Positions 11,869-20,729 of a stretch of DNA of 64,000 bases are shown one piece after another. The notes under the pieces were generated by a model. It worked only from the letters and a program-made list of their open reading frames with translations. It was not told the origin of the DNA and made no database searches. The position numbers and the translations under genes are program-made. The stretch covers positions 1,395,973 to 1,459,972 of the forward strand of contig WBVU01000003.1 of the NCBI GenBank assembly GCA_009192285.1, in the 5' to 3' direction. Every line of letters starts with the position of its first letter. Position 1 is the first letter of the stretch. The DNA is from Morchella semilibera. Lineage: Eukaryota; Ascomycota; Pezizomycetes; Pezizales; Morchellaceae.

Positions 11869-12267
11869 TCTCACGGGGGCGTTAGAGTTATAGCTTCGTT
11901 CCGCAAGGTGCGGGATAGTGACAGCGATACTTCCCAAGAGGGGGGAAGTATGAAGGAGAAGTATGAGAATCAGCGATAGTCACTAGTAGAGAATAGAGAC
12001 TATAGTGTATTGTAGATACAGAAGACGTTGCGTAAAGAGAAAAGAAGAAAGAAAGAAAGTACAGAAGTAGGCGCCGTTGCCTCCCTTATATACCCGTTAT
12101 TCCAGAGCCAAGCCTGACTCATACCTTCGCGTAACCCCAACCATGACTCACAATCTCGCGTAACAGAAACCCATAGAACCTACTCTGACTCAACCCCGCC
12201 TCCTAACTTACAATAATCCCAACCCTGCCAATCGTTCCAATCGTCCGATCCTAACATATGCATGAAA
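11869..12267 (-). repeat. 5' LTR of gypsy element A
   Basis: 399 bp, differing from the 3' LTR at about three positions by eye. It carries the promoter; in the sense direction a TATATAAGGGAGG box precedes the ACGCAACGTC site. Outer flank is the ctagg duplication. Confidence 0.92.
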
Positions 12268-13256
12268 CTAGGCCACAGTACCAGTCCAGGTTACACCGGA
12301 TCCTAAACAAAGTCAGCGATTGGATTCAACTTCAAAGTCTGGTGAAGGACATAGATACAATTGCCTATCCCCCATTGCATCAGAACATCATAGACATCCA
12401 GATTGATATGACAGACAAAGATACAGCAGCACAAAACCATAGACAAACAACTCAAGGGAATTACAACAACTTACGCTGTTTGGTACCCCACTCTGATGGA
12501 TCCCTAATGGAAGGAAAAGCTGGGGCTGGGGTCATTGGCATTACAGGCAACGAAACAGTGGTGGAGCAACTCTACCACCTTGGAAAATATGTGGAAGTCT
12601 TTGATTGCAAACCTTACGCAACAGCTCAAGCTACACAGTTTGCCCCGGAAAGAGATCAGAAGTTCACTTTACTCCACAGTTGATGTCTGGATCTATTCAG
12701 ACAACTAGGCAGCGGTACGGAGAATGGAAAAACCGGAAGCATTCCCAGGCCAACATTGGGTTCAACTAGCAAGATCAAACCTATTGGAGCTTGAAGCAGT
12801 AAACATCAAAACACATATCCACTGAGTACCAGGACATATGGAGGTGGATGGCAACGAACATGCAGACAACTTGGCAAAAAGAGGGGCACAGGGTGAAAGG
12901 GTCGAACCAGATGCAAGGGTATCAATCACCTACTTGAAGAGGAAAATCAAGGAGCAGTCTATGGCTACTTGGAGAGAGAACTGGAAAACTATGAAGAAAG
13001 GAAGAAGCTACAGAGGTGCTCCTTCCTCTAAGATGTCTGCACCTCTTCGTCGACACAAACCAAGGAAACTTCCAAGCACAATTACTCAAATGCGAACAGG
13101 CCATGGATACACCCAATCCTACCTATCCAGAATACCAACAACAAACATTGATATAGCGGAATGCAAGTGTGGGTACTTCCGGGAAACCCCAACTCACCTG
13201 CTACTTTACTGCAAACAACATCCACTAGCAGAACTCAGAAATGATCTTACTGCCAC
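12268..13256 (+). pseudogene. LINE ORF2 relic: RNase H and part of C-terminal domain
   Basis: Continues LINE copy 1 after gypsy element A. It matches residues of about 930-1257 of the intact ORF2. The first RNase H Asp is kept (HSDGSLMEGKAGAG near 12490), but the Glu of the intact copy's DCELYA is replaced (DCKPYA), so the enzyme would be dead. There is a frame change near 12680 and a stop where the intact copy has HWVPGH (about 12823). The Cys/His C-terminal motif CKCGYF...THLLLYCKQH is kept (about 13162-13222). It ends at the gccac target site of solo LTR C'. Confidence 0.87.
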
Positions 13257-14272
13257 TATTAGGGTGTTACACCAAGCAACCCGAGTAGTCAAGTAAAGAG
13301 CTTAGAGTTTGAAACGCTAACCGCAAAGGCAGTAAGGAACAAGGTCTCCTCAGTCTTAACCAGTCTAGAGTCTCGATCGCTCGATGCTAGTCCTTCCAGT
13401 ATGCAAATGGTCCTGAAACACGAAGATGGTTCGAGGTGGAATTTCCAAGTCACTTGAGAGATCTTTGAAGATAAAGTATAAAGCGTAAAGTAATAGTAAT
13501 TATATCGATAAGACTCTTTCTTCGTCGCTGATGATTTCAACAAAGTAGGAGAATGACACAGTATTTATATCCCGCGCAAATGTCACGCGGACTAAACATT
13601 ATAACTACAAACATCTAGTGCGAAACCCCGAAGACCCTGAAAATACGCCAAGACAACCAAACGCCAAATCTATCCCACCATCTAAAATACCCCTGATCTC
13701 TAATCCCAGAAAATCCCTCACGCTCTATTCCCTTAGTAGATAACAACCCGTCGCTGCATGCACTCAGCCTTCACCAGTGGTCATGGGGAGTCTTCGAAGT
13801 TAGCCTACCTGATAACATCCCGGTACCGGGCTCGACTCCGCTCGCCAACTCTTTCCCGACATCGTTACCTATCACCAAGGAGCATAGCTCACATTAGGAC
13901 TGCTAACGATCGGTACCGGAGGAGTCGGGTAGTCTTACCTTTCCCTGAGGCGCCACCAGTGTGAGCTTTCTTACGACCTTCGCCATTCGATCAAATATGG
14001 TCCGATTGACTCCAAACTCGCACTGTTGCCCCCTCCTATACCCACCGGTGTCCTGAGCGACTGAGCCGGCGCTTTGACGCTCCGGGGGTTATTTCAGGGG
14101 TCGAAAACAGGTTCGTTAACTAGGGATTCTGCAACTCCGCACTGGGCTCCATACTGGCAACACCGTGCCTCTTTGGCGCGCCCAGTGGGACATAGAGACT
14201 TTTTAGCAGCGTAGTAGCGTGGGAGGGTCCTCCTCTTTCAGTCTTCGGGTTCCTTTTCTCATGCCCGTAACA
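13257..14272 (-). repeat. Solo LTR, subfamily C', inside LINE copy 1
   Basis: 1016 bp, plus-strand ends tattaggg and cccgtaaca, flanked by the perfect 5-bp duplication gccac (13252-13256, 14273-14277). It is clearly related to LTR C but longer and diverged, so C and C' are two subfamilies. The other C' copy is 35545-36562. No internal sequence. Confidence 0.9.
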
Positions 14273-14656
14273 GCCACAATCAAACCAATGCCGCTCAACT
14301 GGATGACCGTCATGCATACAGACAAAGGACTTCAGGCAAGCATCGATAAATTCCTTCTACCGTCCCAGATCACCACTAGAAACTGGACACTAGGGGAGAG
14401 GGATCGAGATAGAGGAGAACACGTAGGGTGGGGGAGACTTGATGAGGAAGAAGAGAGAGAAGGAGAAGGATAGTCACCAAGGTGCTTGCACTTATCGTTA
14501 AGAGCTGGAATGGAGAGGACAACATGCATGATAACCTTGAAAGACTCGGAGAGTTGATAGAAACACTGCCGTGAAGAGGATTCGCTTTATAAAAGATAGT
14601 ATATGACCGTGATGATTGGGTTCTTTCTTTGTATGCCATATCCGGATTCGGATGCA
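14273..14656 (+). pseudogene. 3' end of LINE copy 1 ORF2 and 3' UTR
   Basis: The last part of ORF2 and 3' UTR of copy 1, resuming after solo LTR C' with AATIKPMPLNWMT. The end of the frame is rich in Glu/Arg (EEEEREGEG) as in copy 2. The block ends with the 15-bp target site ccggattcggatgca used by LINE copy 2. Confidence 0.88.
14642..14656. repeat. Target site duplication of LINE copy 2, left copy
   Basis: ccggattcggatgca, repeated exactly at 20681-20695 on the other side of LINE copy 2. It is part of the 3' tail of copy 1 (matching sequence is present in copy 2's own tail at 14692-14706). Confidence 0.92.
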
Positions 14657-14868
14657 TTTTTTTTATTTATTTATTTATTACTCATACTGCTTGCATCCGA
14701 ATCCGGATATGGCATACAAAGAAAGAACCCAATCATCACGGTCATATACTATCTTTCATAAAGCGAATCCTCCTCACGGCCGTGTTCCTATCAACCCTCT
14801 TCCAAGGTTATCATGCATGTTGTCCTCTCCATTCCAGCTCATAACGATAGGTGCAAGCACCTTGGTGA
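14657..14868 (-). other. 3' UTR and tail of LINE copy 2
   Basis: About 212 bp after the ORF2 stop. It ends in the sense direction with AGTAATAAATAAATAAATAA and a short A run, the typical microsatellite-like LINE tail. The same tail, slightly diverged, ends copy 1 at 20696-20729. Confidence 0.85.
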
Positions 14869-17800
14869 CTATCCTTCTCCTTCTCTTTCTTCTTCTTCCT
14901 CAAGTCTCCCCCATCCTACGTGCTCCCCTCTATCTCCATCCCTCTCCCCTAGTGTCCAGTTTCTAGTGGCGATCTGGGATGGTAGAAGAAATGTATCGAT
15001 GGTTGCCTGAAGTCCTTTATCTGTATGCATGGCGGTCATCCAGTTGAGTGGCATTGGTTTGATTGTGGCGGTAAGATCTTTTCTGAGTTCTGGTAGTGGA
15101 TGTTGTTTGCAGTAAAGTAGCAGGTGCGTTGGGGTTTCCTGGAAGTATCCACACCTGCATTCCGCTGTATCTATATTTGTTGTTGGTATTCTGGATAGGT
15201 AGGATTTGGTGTATCCATGACCCGTTCGCATTTGGGTAATTGTGCTTGCAAGTTTCCTTGGTATGTTTTGACGAAGGGGTGCAGACATCTTGGAGGAAGG
15301 AGCACCTCTGTAGCTCCTTCCTTTCTTCATAGTTTTCCAGTTCTCTTTCCACGTAGCCATAGAGTGCTCCTTGATTTTCCTCTTCAAGTGGGTGATTGAT
15401 ACCCTTGCATCTGGTTCGACCCTTTCACCCTGTGCCCCTCTTTTTGCCAACCTGTCTGCATGTTCATTGCCATCCACCTCCACATGTCCTGGTACCCAGT
15501 GGATATGTGTTTTGATGTTTAGTGCTTCAAGTTCCAAGAGGTTTGATCTTGCTAGTTGAACCCAATGTTGGCCTGGGAATGCTTCCGGTTTTTTCATTCT
15601 CCGTATCGCTGCCTGGTTGTCTGAAAAGATCCAGACATCATCTGTGGAGTATCGTGAATTTCTGATCTCCTTCCGGGCAAGCTGTGTAGCTTGAGCTATC
15701 GCGTAGAGTTCGCAATCAAAGACTTCGACCTCTTTTCCAAGGTGGTAGAATTGCTCCACCACTATTTCGTTGCCTCTAATGCCAACGACTCCAGCCCCAG
15801 CTTTTCCTTCCATTAGGGAACCATCAGAATAGAATACCAAACGGTGTAAGTTGTTGTAATTGTCTTGAGTTGTTTGTCTATGGTTTTGTGCTGCTGTATC
15901 TTTATCCGCTGTATCAATTTGTATGTCTATGATGTTCTGATGCCATGGGGGACAGGCAATTGTATCTATGTCCTCCACCAGACTTTGAGGTTGAATCCAA
16001 TCGCTGACTTTGTTTAGGATCCGGTGTAGCCTGGATTGGTACTGTGGCCTAGCACCAGCAGAGTGCCATGGGGTAGCTGTGGGTTCTTCCTCTCTTCCTG
16101 ATTCCTGTGTACTTGGAAATGAATCTGGGCTGAAGGTGCTAATAGGGTGGGTGGCCGGCATGCTTAGAATGCGTAGGGCATATTTCTGTTGCTGGAGGTC
16201 AAGCCTGATGTCTATGGGTAGTAGTGTAGTTTCTGCTTGGAGTGCTGATGTTGGTGTTGTTCTGAAAGCACCAGTGATCCTTCTCATCGCATTATTTTGT
16301 ATCTTCTGAAGCTGTGTTTTGTATCCTATCTGTCCATTCCACCAAACCTCTGCACCAAAATCGCTGATTGTAGTGACGCAGGTCTGATAGAGTTGTCTGA
16401 GAGCTGTTTGGCTCAGCCCTTTCTCTGTATTTCCTAACCTGGCAAGTGCAAGAAATGCCCTCATAGCTGAAGCCGCTTTAGTTTTGACATGATGTTTGAA
16501 AGATAGCTTTCTATCAAACCAAACACCCAACCATTTCAGTGTATCGCTAGCCTCAACCAGAGTACCATCAGGCATTCTGACCTTGGCTGTATCCGTAGTG
16601 TTTGTAGTGCGTTTGTTGTGGAAGTGAAGTAGTTCTGTTTTGGGGTTGTCGAATGCCAGAGCATTGGCTTCACCCCATGTGACAGCTAGCTGTGCCATTC
16701 TTTCCAAGTGTCTGCAGTTCGAGCTTTCATCTTTTCCCACCATTATCATGCCAATATCATCAATATAGCTTGGTATTTGTTGATGAGGAAAGTGGCGTTG
16801 AAGAATATCGAAGAGTGGTGATAAGTAAAGAAGAAAAAGAATCGGTGATGTTGGGCTTCCCTGTGGAATTCCTGTTGCTATCATTGACATAGGTTCTTGT
16901 TGTCCATCAAAGGCTAGCGAAGCTTTCCTGTTGCTTAGGAGGTTGTCTATCCATCTGACTATTTGAGCGGGTAGGCGTTTTTCTTTCGCTGTATGTATGA
17001 GTCTGTCCTTGGATACATTGTCAAATGCTCCTTTGACATCCATAAACAGTGCTGAAACGACCTTTCCTTTTCTCTTCGCTTCATCCACTATGCTCGCTAC
17101 CAGCATACAGGCATCCACAGCGGATCTCTTTGGTCTTCCTCCAATCTGCCAGTGGTGGAGTAGATTGTATCTCTCCGCTAGGTATGCAAGTCTTGAAGCC
17201 ATTATCTTTTCCAGTACCTTGCCTAAGCAATTAAGCAAGGAGACTGGCCTATATGCTTTTGGAATCGAATAGTCTGGTTTGTTGGGCTTTTTTATAATAA
17301 CAACAGTGGCTTCTCTCCAAATGTGTGGGTGATAGCCAGCGGTCATGGTTGCTTTATAAAATGAGTTGAAGTGGTGAGGTATCGCTAGGTATGCTTGTTG
17401 AATGCATTTGAAGTTGATCCCATCTGGCCCTGGAGCTTTATTGGGAGATGAAGTCATAATCGCCCTCTTGATTTCATCATCCGTCAGGTCCTTCCATGGT
17501 ATTCTGTCTCCCTGCGTTTGGATGTCCCTTTGAGGTGAGATAGGGGGAGGTGGGAAGAGAGCAGCTCTGTATAGATTGGCCTTTTCTGCAAATGTGGTGG
17601 CGGTTTCTCCAGTTGTAACATTGTTGAGTGGTGGTGTACGTTCCGTTTTTCTGGGTTTAGTGAATCTGAAGGCTGTGAATATGTCTTTTCCTTGAGCGTT
17701 CTCAAGGAAGCTGTTCCAATGGGACTCATTAGCTCTCCTGATGCATTTGAAGTATTCTGATCTGTGCGATCTGAATCTTTGATGCATCATTGGAGACCTT

Positions 17801-18840
17801 TCCAACTTCCATTCTCTTAAAGCACTCTTCATATGCCGTCTATGTTCTGTAATCTCCCCACTCCACCATGGTTTAGATCGAGGAGAAGATTTCCTGATAG
17901 GAACATTACGTTCAGCTGCTGTGGTTATAAGTTCCAGAAGTAGGATAGCTCCTGCTTCTAGGTTTTGTTCATTTGGATGAGAATGAAGGAAATTCCATCG
18001 AAAGACTGAGTTCAGGGAGAGATCTCTAAGCGTTGTTTGAAAGGATTCCCAATCTGCTTTATCCCAGTTGAACCGTTCAGTTGAAGGGGGAGGTACTGAT
18101 TCAATTGAATCAGATACAAGATCAAATCGAATTACTTCATGATCTGATCCTGTTGCTGCTTCTTCATCAATAGCCCAATTGGAAGGTAGTGTGTTGACCG
18201 CTGTAGATGCAAAAGCTAAGTCTAGAACTGAGGTGCCAGTGCCAGTTCTATAGTGGTAGGTTGGGATGTCTGGTTCGTTGATGAGAGTGAAGTTTCCAGT
18301 TTCCAGGAGTTGAACCAATGCTTCATGGCGTTTGGGTGTACGGTTTGCTGAGTTCCACCATGGATGATGCGAGTTGAGGTCTCCAGCTATAATTGTTCTT
18401 GTAGGGAGTTGAATATTAACCAATACTCTCTCCACCGTATAGGGTTCATTGCTGTGTCCAGGTGGATCTTCATTATAAATGTTAAAGAGGGTTAGGGCAG
18501 GTATTGAGGGGGTTGATATCTCTATTGCTTGTAAGTCTGGATCGTTGACGATATCTGGTTTAGGTTGAATGATGAGGTGGGGATTGAGGTGTGTCTTGAT
18601 GGTGAAGGTGAGTGTTCTTGGTGGTCGATCTGATGTGGGAATGATACTATCGAAGGAGGGGTGTGATATTGATGTCCAGGAACCTGCAATTACGCCAGGC
18701 ATAACAAAAGGTTCCTGAATTATAACTATGTCTGCTGTCTCATAGACTGAGTGCAGCAATCCAATCATGCAGTTTTGTGATCTTGCGCAATTATGTTGAA
18801 TAATTCGCACTCTGTGAGGATTAGGTTGTGTCCCCATCAT
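14869..18840 (-). CDS. LINE ORF2: endonuclease, reverse transcriptase, RNase H
   Basis: 1323 codons, intact. It nicks target DNA, copies the element RNA at the nick and removes RNA from the hybrid. The AP-type endonuclease spans about residues 10-240 (QEP at 42-44, AGDLNSHHP at 152-160, SDH at 232-234). Reverse transcriptase spans about 500-800: YRPVSLLNCLGK, the palm Asp in MDVKGAFDN (D601), GIPQGSPTSPILF (658-669) and YIDD at 692-695. RNase H has Asp1006 (YSDGS), Glu1044 (CELYA), Asp1074 (SDNQAA) and HWVPGH near 1114. A Cys/His motif CRCGYF...HLLLYCKQH follows at about 1228-1247. The start ATG overlaps the ORF1 stop (ATGA), pointing to coupled translation. Family Tad1; function from family knowledge. 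Confidence 0.95.
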   Translation of the reverse strand: MMGTQPNPHRVRIIQHNCARSQNCMIGLLHSVYETADIVIIQEPFVMPGVIAGSWTSISHPSFDSIIPTSDRPPRTLTFTIKTHLNPHLIIQPKPDIVNDPDLQAIEISTPSIPALTLFNIYNEDPPGHSNEPYTVERVLVNIQLPTRTIIAGDLNSHHPWWNSANRTPKRHEALVQLLETGNFTLINEPDIPTYHYRTGTGTSVLDLAFASTAVNTLPSNWAIDEEAATGSDHEVIRFDLVSDSIESVPPPSTERFNWDKADWESFQTTLRDLSLNSVFRWNFLHSHPNEQNLEAGAILLLELITTAAERNVPIRKSSPRSKPWWSGEITEHRRHMKSALREWKLERSPMMHQRFRSHRSEYFKCIRRANESHWNSFLENAQGKDIFTAFRFTKPRKTERTPPLNNVTTGETATTFAEKANLYRAALFPPPPISPQRDIQTQGDRIPWKDLTDDEIKRAIMTSSPNKAPGPDGINFKCIQQAYLAIPHHFNSFYKATMTAGYHPHIWREATVVIIKKPNKPDYSIPKAYRPVSLLNCLGKVLEKIMASRLAYLAERYNLLHHWQIGGRPKRSAVDACMLVASIVDEAKRKGKVVSALFMDVKGAFDNVSKDRLIHTAKEKRLPAQIVRWIDNLLSNRKASLAFDGQQEPMSMIATGIPQGSPTSPILFLLYLSPLFDILQRHFPHQQIPSYIDDIGMIMVGKDESSNCRHLERMAQLAVTWGEANALAFDNPKTELLHFHNKRTTNTTDTAKVRMPDGTLVEASDTLKWLGVWFDRKLSFKHHVKTKAASAMRAFLALARLGNTEKGLSQTALRQLYQTCVTTISDFGAEVWWNGQIGYKTQLQKIQNNAMRRITGAFRTTPTSALQAETTLLPIDIRLDLQQQKYALRILSMPATHPISTFSPDSFPSTQESGREEEPTATPWHSAGARPQYQSRLHRILNKVSDWIQPQSLVEDIDTIACPPWHQNIIDIQIDTADKDTAAQNHRQTTQDNYNNLHRLVFYSDGSLMEGKAGAGVVGIRGNEIVVEQFYHLGKEVEVFDCELYAIAQATQLARKEIRNSRYSTDDVWIFSDNQAAIRRMKKPEAFPGQHWVQLARSNLLELEALNIKTHIHWVPGHVEVDGNEHADRLAKRGAQGERVEPDARVSITHLKRKIKEHSMATWKENWKTMKKGRSYRGAPSSKMSAPLRQNIPRKLASTITQMRTGHGYTKSYLSRIPTTNIDTAECRCGYFQETPTHLLLYCKQHPLPELRKDLTATIKPMPLNWMTAMHTDKGLQATIDTFLLPSQIATRNWTLGERDGDRGEHVGWGRLEEEEEREGEG

Positions 18841-20534
18841 AGCATCTCCTGTTCATTGTCTTCGTTGTTGAGGCGTTGGATGATAGAGTTTCTTACAGGG
18901 CATGAAGGATCATAGGCTGGATGTTGTCCTTCGCAATTGGCGCATTTTGGTGGGAAGTGAGGACAGCTTTTGCTCTGAACCTTGCATTGAGGGCAGAGAT
19001 GGTTTTGACTGGTATGTCCAGCAGCACAGATAGAGCACACAGGGCTGTCCTTGGTTGCGCATCTCTGCCAGTTGTGTCCAAATTTCTGACAGTTCTTGCA
19101 TTGGTCTGTTGGTCTTGATGTATGGTACTCAGTGGCTCTGTGTACTTGTCCGAAGATTCGAATTCCCCTAGAGAGCATGGCATTGTATGATGACTTGTTG
19201 CTGACGGCAATCATAACTGAGCTGTGAGATTTTCCTACTCTCTTTTCGGGGTGTGTCATATATCTAGGTGTGGTAGCTAGAGTGACTCCGGTATTGAGTT
19301 CGTGGATTTCGCTTCTCAGGTCCTCCATTCCCTGAGCGTTGTCAGGATAGTGTTCAAGATTGATGCCGTGTACCGCAAGCTTGAACCATGTCTCTTGCAT
19401 TGCGATGGATACAACACTGGGATCAACCTCTTTCATAGCTTTTTCAATGTTCGTTTTATAATCAGCGAATTGAGTCTCAGTGAATGCTCCTTTGCTGAAG
19501 AGCATAAGATTCCCCCTCTGATTCCAACTTGCTCCGCCTATTTGAATAGCTTGGTCTGCTTTGGCTATAGTGAGATCCCTGTTGATGGTGTTTCTGAGCT
19601 GGACAAGGTTGAGTGCCCCATCTTTAGGTGTTGACCTAGTCACAATAATAGTTTTAGTAACTGGGAGTTTTGGTGGAAGTGGTGTCTTGAGCATTTGGGC
19701 CTGTTGCCTAGTTCCCTTCCTAGTCACAGTTGCCCAAGTATCCTTCTGTTTCAACTGTAGCTGAACGGGTTGAACATGCTCATTCGAATGGACTGGTTGC
19801 TTTCCTTGAGCTTTCTTGCTGAGTTGAGGTTTGGAGTTTGCCGGGCCTGATGTGGTGTTCTGAGCTGATGATTGTGGTATATTTTTCTGTATTGCTGAAG
19901 CTTTCATAGATCTAGCCATTGCATCGAATCTGCTCTTCATTTCATTGTTGTTTTGGTTTGTGGCGGCAAGGACTGAATTAACAAGGGTCTGCAATGCTTG
20001 AATCTGAGTTATGAGCTGTTGATTTTGTTCTCTGATTTCCGTATTCTGTTCTTTGATTTCAGTATTCTGCAATGTGAGAGTCTGAACGCAATCCCATAGT
20101 CGTTGATTGATGTAGTTTGAGGATCCAAAGGAAATAGGCTGACCAGAACGTCCTGGTAGAGCCTGTCTTTTTCCAGAAATATTTTCATTAGATTGAAATA
20201 ATACTCTTTTAGTTGGTATAATTCTGTGTTGTTGGCCATTGGAGGCTAGAGGATCACTGCTAGGATCTTCCATATGGTCCTCAGGTTCGCTTCTGTCCAT
20301 GGCAATGCTATAGTTATCTCTAACTCCCATATCCCTGTCTTCTGACTGTGCAGGGGGAGGGGATGACGGCATTCCTGGCAGGGATTGCTCAACCCCTTCA
20401 GACATGTTGGAGCTAGTGGCTGTGGCGCTAGGAATTTGGTGGGGTGGGTGAGGGCGGCTTGGCAGAGTTTTTGTTTGATGCTGGCTTGGCAGCAAGGTGG
20501 GGTAAAAAATAGCAGAAAAAAAGCGGAAATTCAC
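18837..20534 (-). CDS. LINE ORF1: RNA-binding gag-like protein with zinc knuckles
   Basis: 565 codons, intact. It probably coats the element RNA in the ribonucleoprotein. A coiled-coil-like stretch with the tandem QNTEIKEQNTEIREQNQQ and following heptads lies at about residues 148-185. The C terminus (about 475-545) has serial Cys/His knuckles, starting CKNCQKFGHNWQRC, then CSIC, CPQC and CANCEGQHPAYDPSC. The first in-frame ATG is at 20534; a second Met near residue 44 (MSEGVEQSLPG) is an alternative start because the first 43 residues look less gag-like. The stop TGA overlaps the ORF2 start by ATGA. Confidence 0.9.
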   Translation of the reverse strand: MNFRFFSAIFYPTLLPSQHQTKTLPSRPHPPHQIPSATATSSNMSEGVEQSLPGMPSSPPPAQSEDRDMGVRDNYSIAMDRSEPEDHMEDPSSDPLASNGQQHRIIPTKRVLFQSNENISGKRQALPGRSGQPISFGSSNYINQRLWDCVQTLTLQNTEIKEQNTEIREQNQQLITQIQALQTLVNSVLAATNQNNNEMKSRFDAMARSMKASAIQKNIPQSSAQNTTSGPANSKPQLSKKAQGKQPVHSNEHVQPVQLQLKQKDTWATVTRKGTRQQAQMLKTPLPPKLPVTKTIIVTRSTPKDGALNLVQLRNTINRDLTIAKADQAIQIGGASWNQRGNLMLFSKGAFTETQFADYKTNIEKAMKEVDPSVVSIAMQETWFKLAVHGINLEHYPDNAQGMEDLRSEIHELNTGVTLATTPRYMTHPEKRVGKSHSSVMIAVSNKSSYNAMLSRGIRIFGQVHRATEYHTSRPTDQCKNCQKFGHNWQRCATKDSPVCSICAAGHTSQNHLCPQCKVQSKSCPHFPPKCANCEGQHPAYDPSCPVRNSIIQRLNNEDNEQEML

Positions 20535-20680
20535 AGCAACTTCTGCAAAAGAAGAGCTGTGATTTCAGGGGTTGGTGATTAGATGCAAGTTGAGATGGAG
20601 ATGATGGATCTGAAGTCGGTTTGATGATATCTCTGTTGGTTGTTGAGTTATTTTCAAAAATCAGTTCCTGAGGTGGGGTT
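20535..20680 (-). promoter_or_regulatory. 5' UTR / internal promoter region of LINE copy 2
   Basis: About 146 bp between the exact target duplication and the ORF1 start. Tad-type LINEs carry an internal promoter here; I see no clear TATA box, so the call rests on position only. Confidence 0.5.
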
Positions 20681-20695
20681 CCGGATTCGGATGCA
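20681..20695. repeat. Target site duplication of LINE copy 2, right copy
   Basis: Exact repeat of 14642-14656; directly followed by the remainder of LINE copy 1's tail. Confidence 0.92.
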
Positions 20696-20729
20696 AGGAG
20701 TATGAGTAACAAATAAATAAATGAATAAA
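20696..20729 (+). mobile_element. Displaced 3' tail of LINE copy 1
   Basis: 34 bp, aggagtatgagtaac followed by AAATA-type repeats, equal in kind to the tail of copy 2. It abuts RNase H codons of gypsy element H, showing that copy 1 had inserted into element H before copy 2 split its tail. Confidence 0.85.

Larger units (their letters stand above)
6293..12267 (-). mobile_element. Ty3/gypsy chromovirus A, full length, lightly broken
   Basis: A 5975-bp LTR retrotransposon with 399-bp LTRs (6293-6691 and 11869-12267) and a perfect 5-bp target duplication ctagg (6288-6292, 12268-12272) inside LINE copy 1. In sense order: gag (about 10506-11834, with a Pro run and a CX2C knuckle), aspartic protease (about 10110-10410, IDTGASGFAFID), RT with YLDDILIYS (about 9080-9760), RNase H with VETDASDY (about 8400-8760), integrase with the HHCC zinc site and DRGTQFTAKFWK (about 7250-8060), and a chromodomain (about 6770-6900). 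I saw about three differences between the LTRs, so the insertion is recent. It is broken, with a few breaks, one being the palindrome-rich insert at 8926-9062. The chromodomain and self-priming site place it near the Tf1/sushi group. Confidence 0.93.
3034..14656 (+). mobile_element. Tad1-type LINE copy 1, decayed and interrupted (tail continues at 20681-20729)
   Basis: A LINE lacking ORF1 and the 5' part of ORF2; sequence begins at about residue 38 of ORF2. Four blocks are kept: 3034-4390 (endonuclease to start of RT), 4957-6292 (RT and connection), 12268-13256 (RNase H and part of the C terminus) and 14273-14656 (3' end). They are separated by solo LTR E, gypsy element A and solo LTR C'. The tail is split off by insertion of LINE copy 2 and resumes at 20681 with the A/T-rich end, ending near 20729 against gypsy H, its original target. 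Compared with copy 2 it has several frameshifts and stops, so it is dead and older. The 5' loss coincides with the chimeric LTR C junction at 3033. Confidence 0.9.
14273..15075. repeat. Large palindrome formed by two tail-to-tail LINE 3' ends
   Basis: The left arm (14273-14656, copy 1) and right arm (14692-15075, copy 2, opposite strand) are near-identical inverted sequences separated by only 35 bp (14657-14691), which is the A/T-rich tail of copy 2. It arose because copy 2 inserted in inverse orientation into the tail of copy 1. It is a likely fold-back and instability site. Confidence 0.9.
14657..20680 (-). mobile_element. Tad1-type LINE copy 2, complete, 6024 bp
   Basis: A non-LTR retrotransposon bounded by an exact 15-bp target duplication. 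In sense order: 5' UTR of about 146 bp, ORF1 (565 codons, zinc knuckles), ORF2 (1323 codons, endonuclease, RT, RNase H), a 3' UTR of about 212 bp and a tail of TAAA-type repeats ending in a short A run. Both frames are open throughout and the two ORFs overlap by 4 bases. The layout (AP endonuclease, RT, RNase H after RT, C-terminal Cys/His motif) matches the Tad1 clade of fungal LINEs. Because both frames and the duplication are intact, it is young and may have been active recently; this is inference. Confidence 0.95.

Noticed and set aside
3034-14656. Repeat-induced point mutation as the main cause of LINE copy 1 decay
   Set aside because: Some C-to-T changes give stops, but frameshifts and other substitutions are also common, and the young copies lie unmutated beside it; a formal context test would be needed.
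14376-14657. Minus-strand Ser/Leu/Pro-rich frames at the LINE 3' ends as small genes
   Set aside because: They are antisense to the GA-rich end of LINE ORF2 and occur at both LINE copies for that reason.
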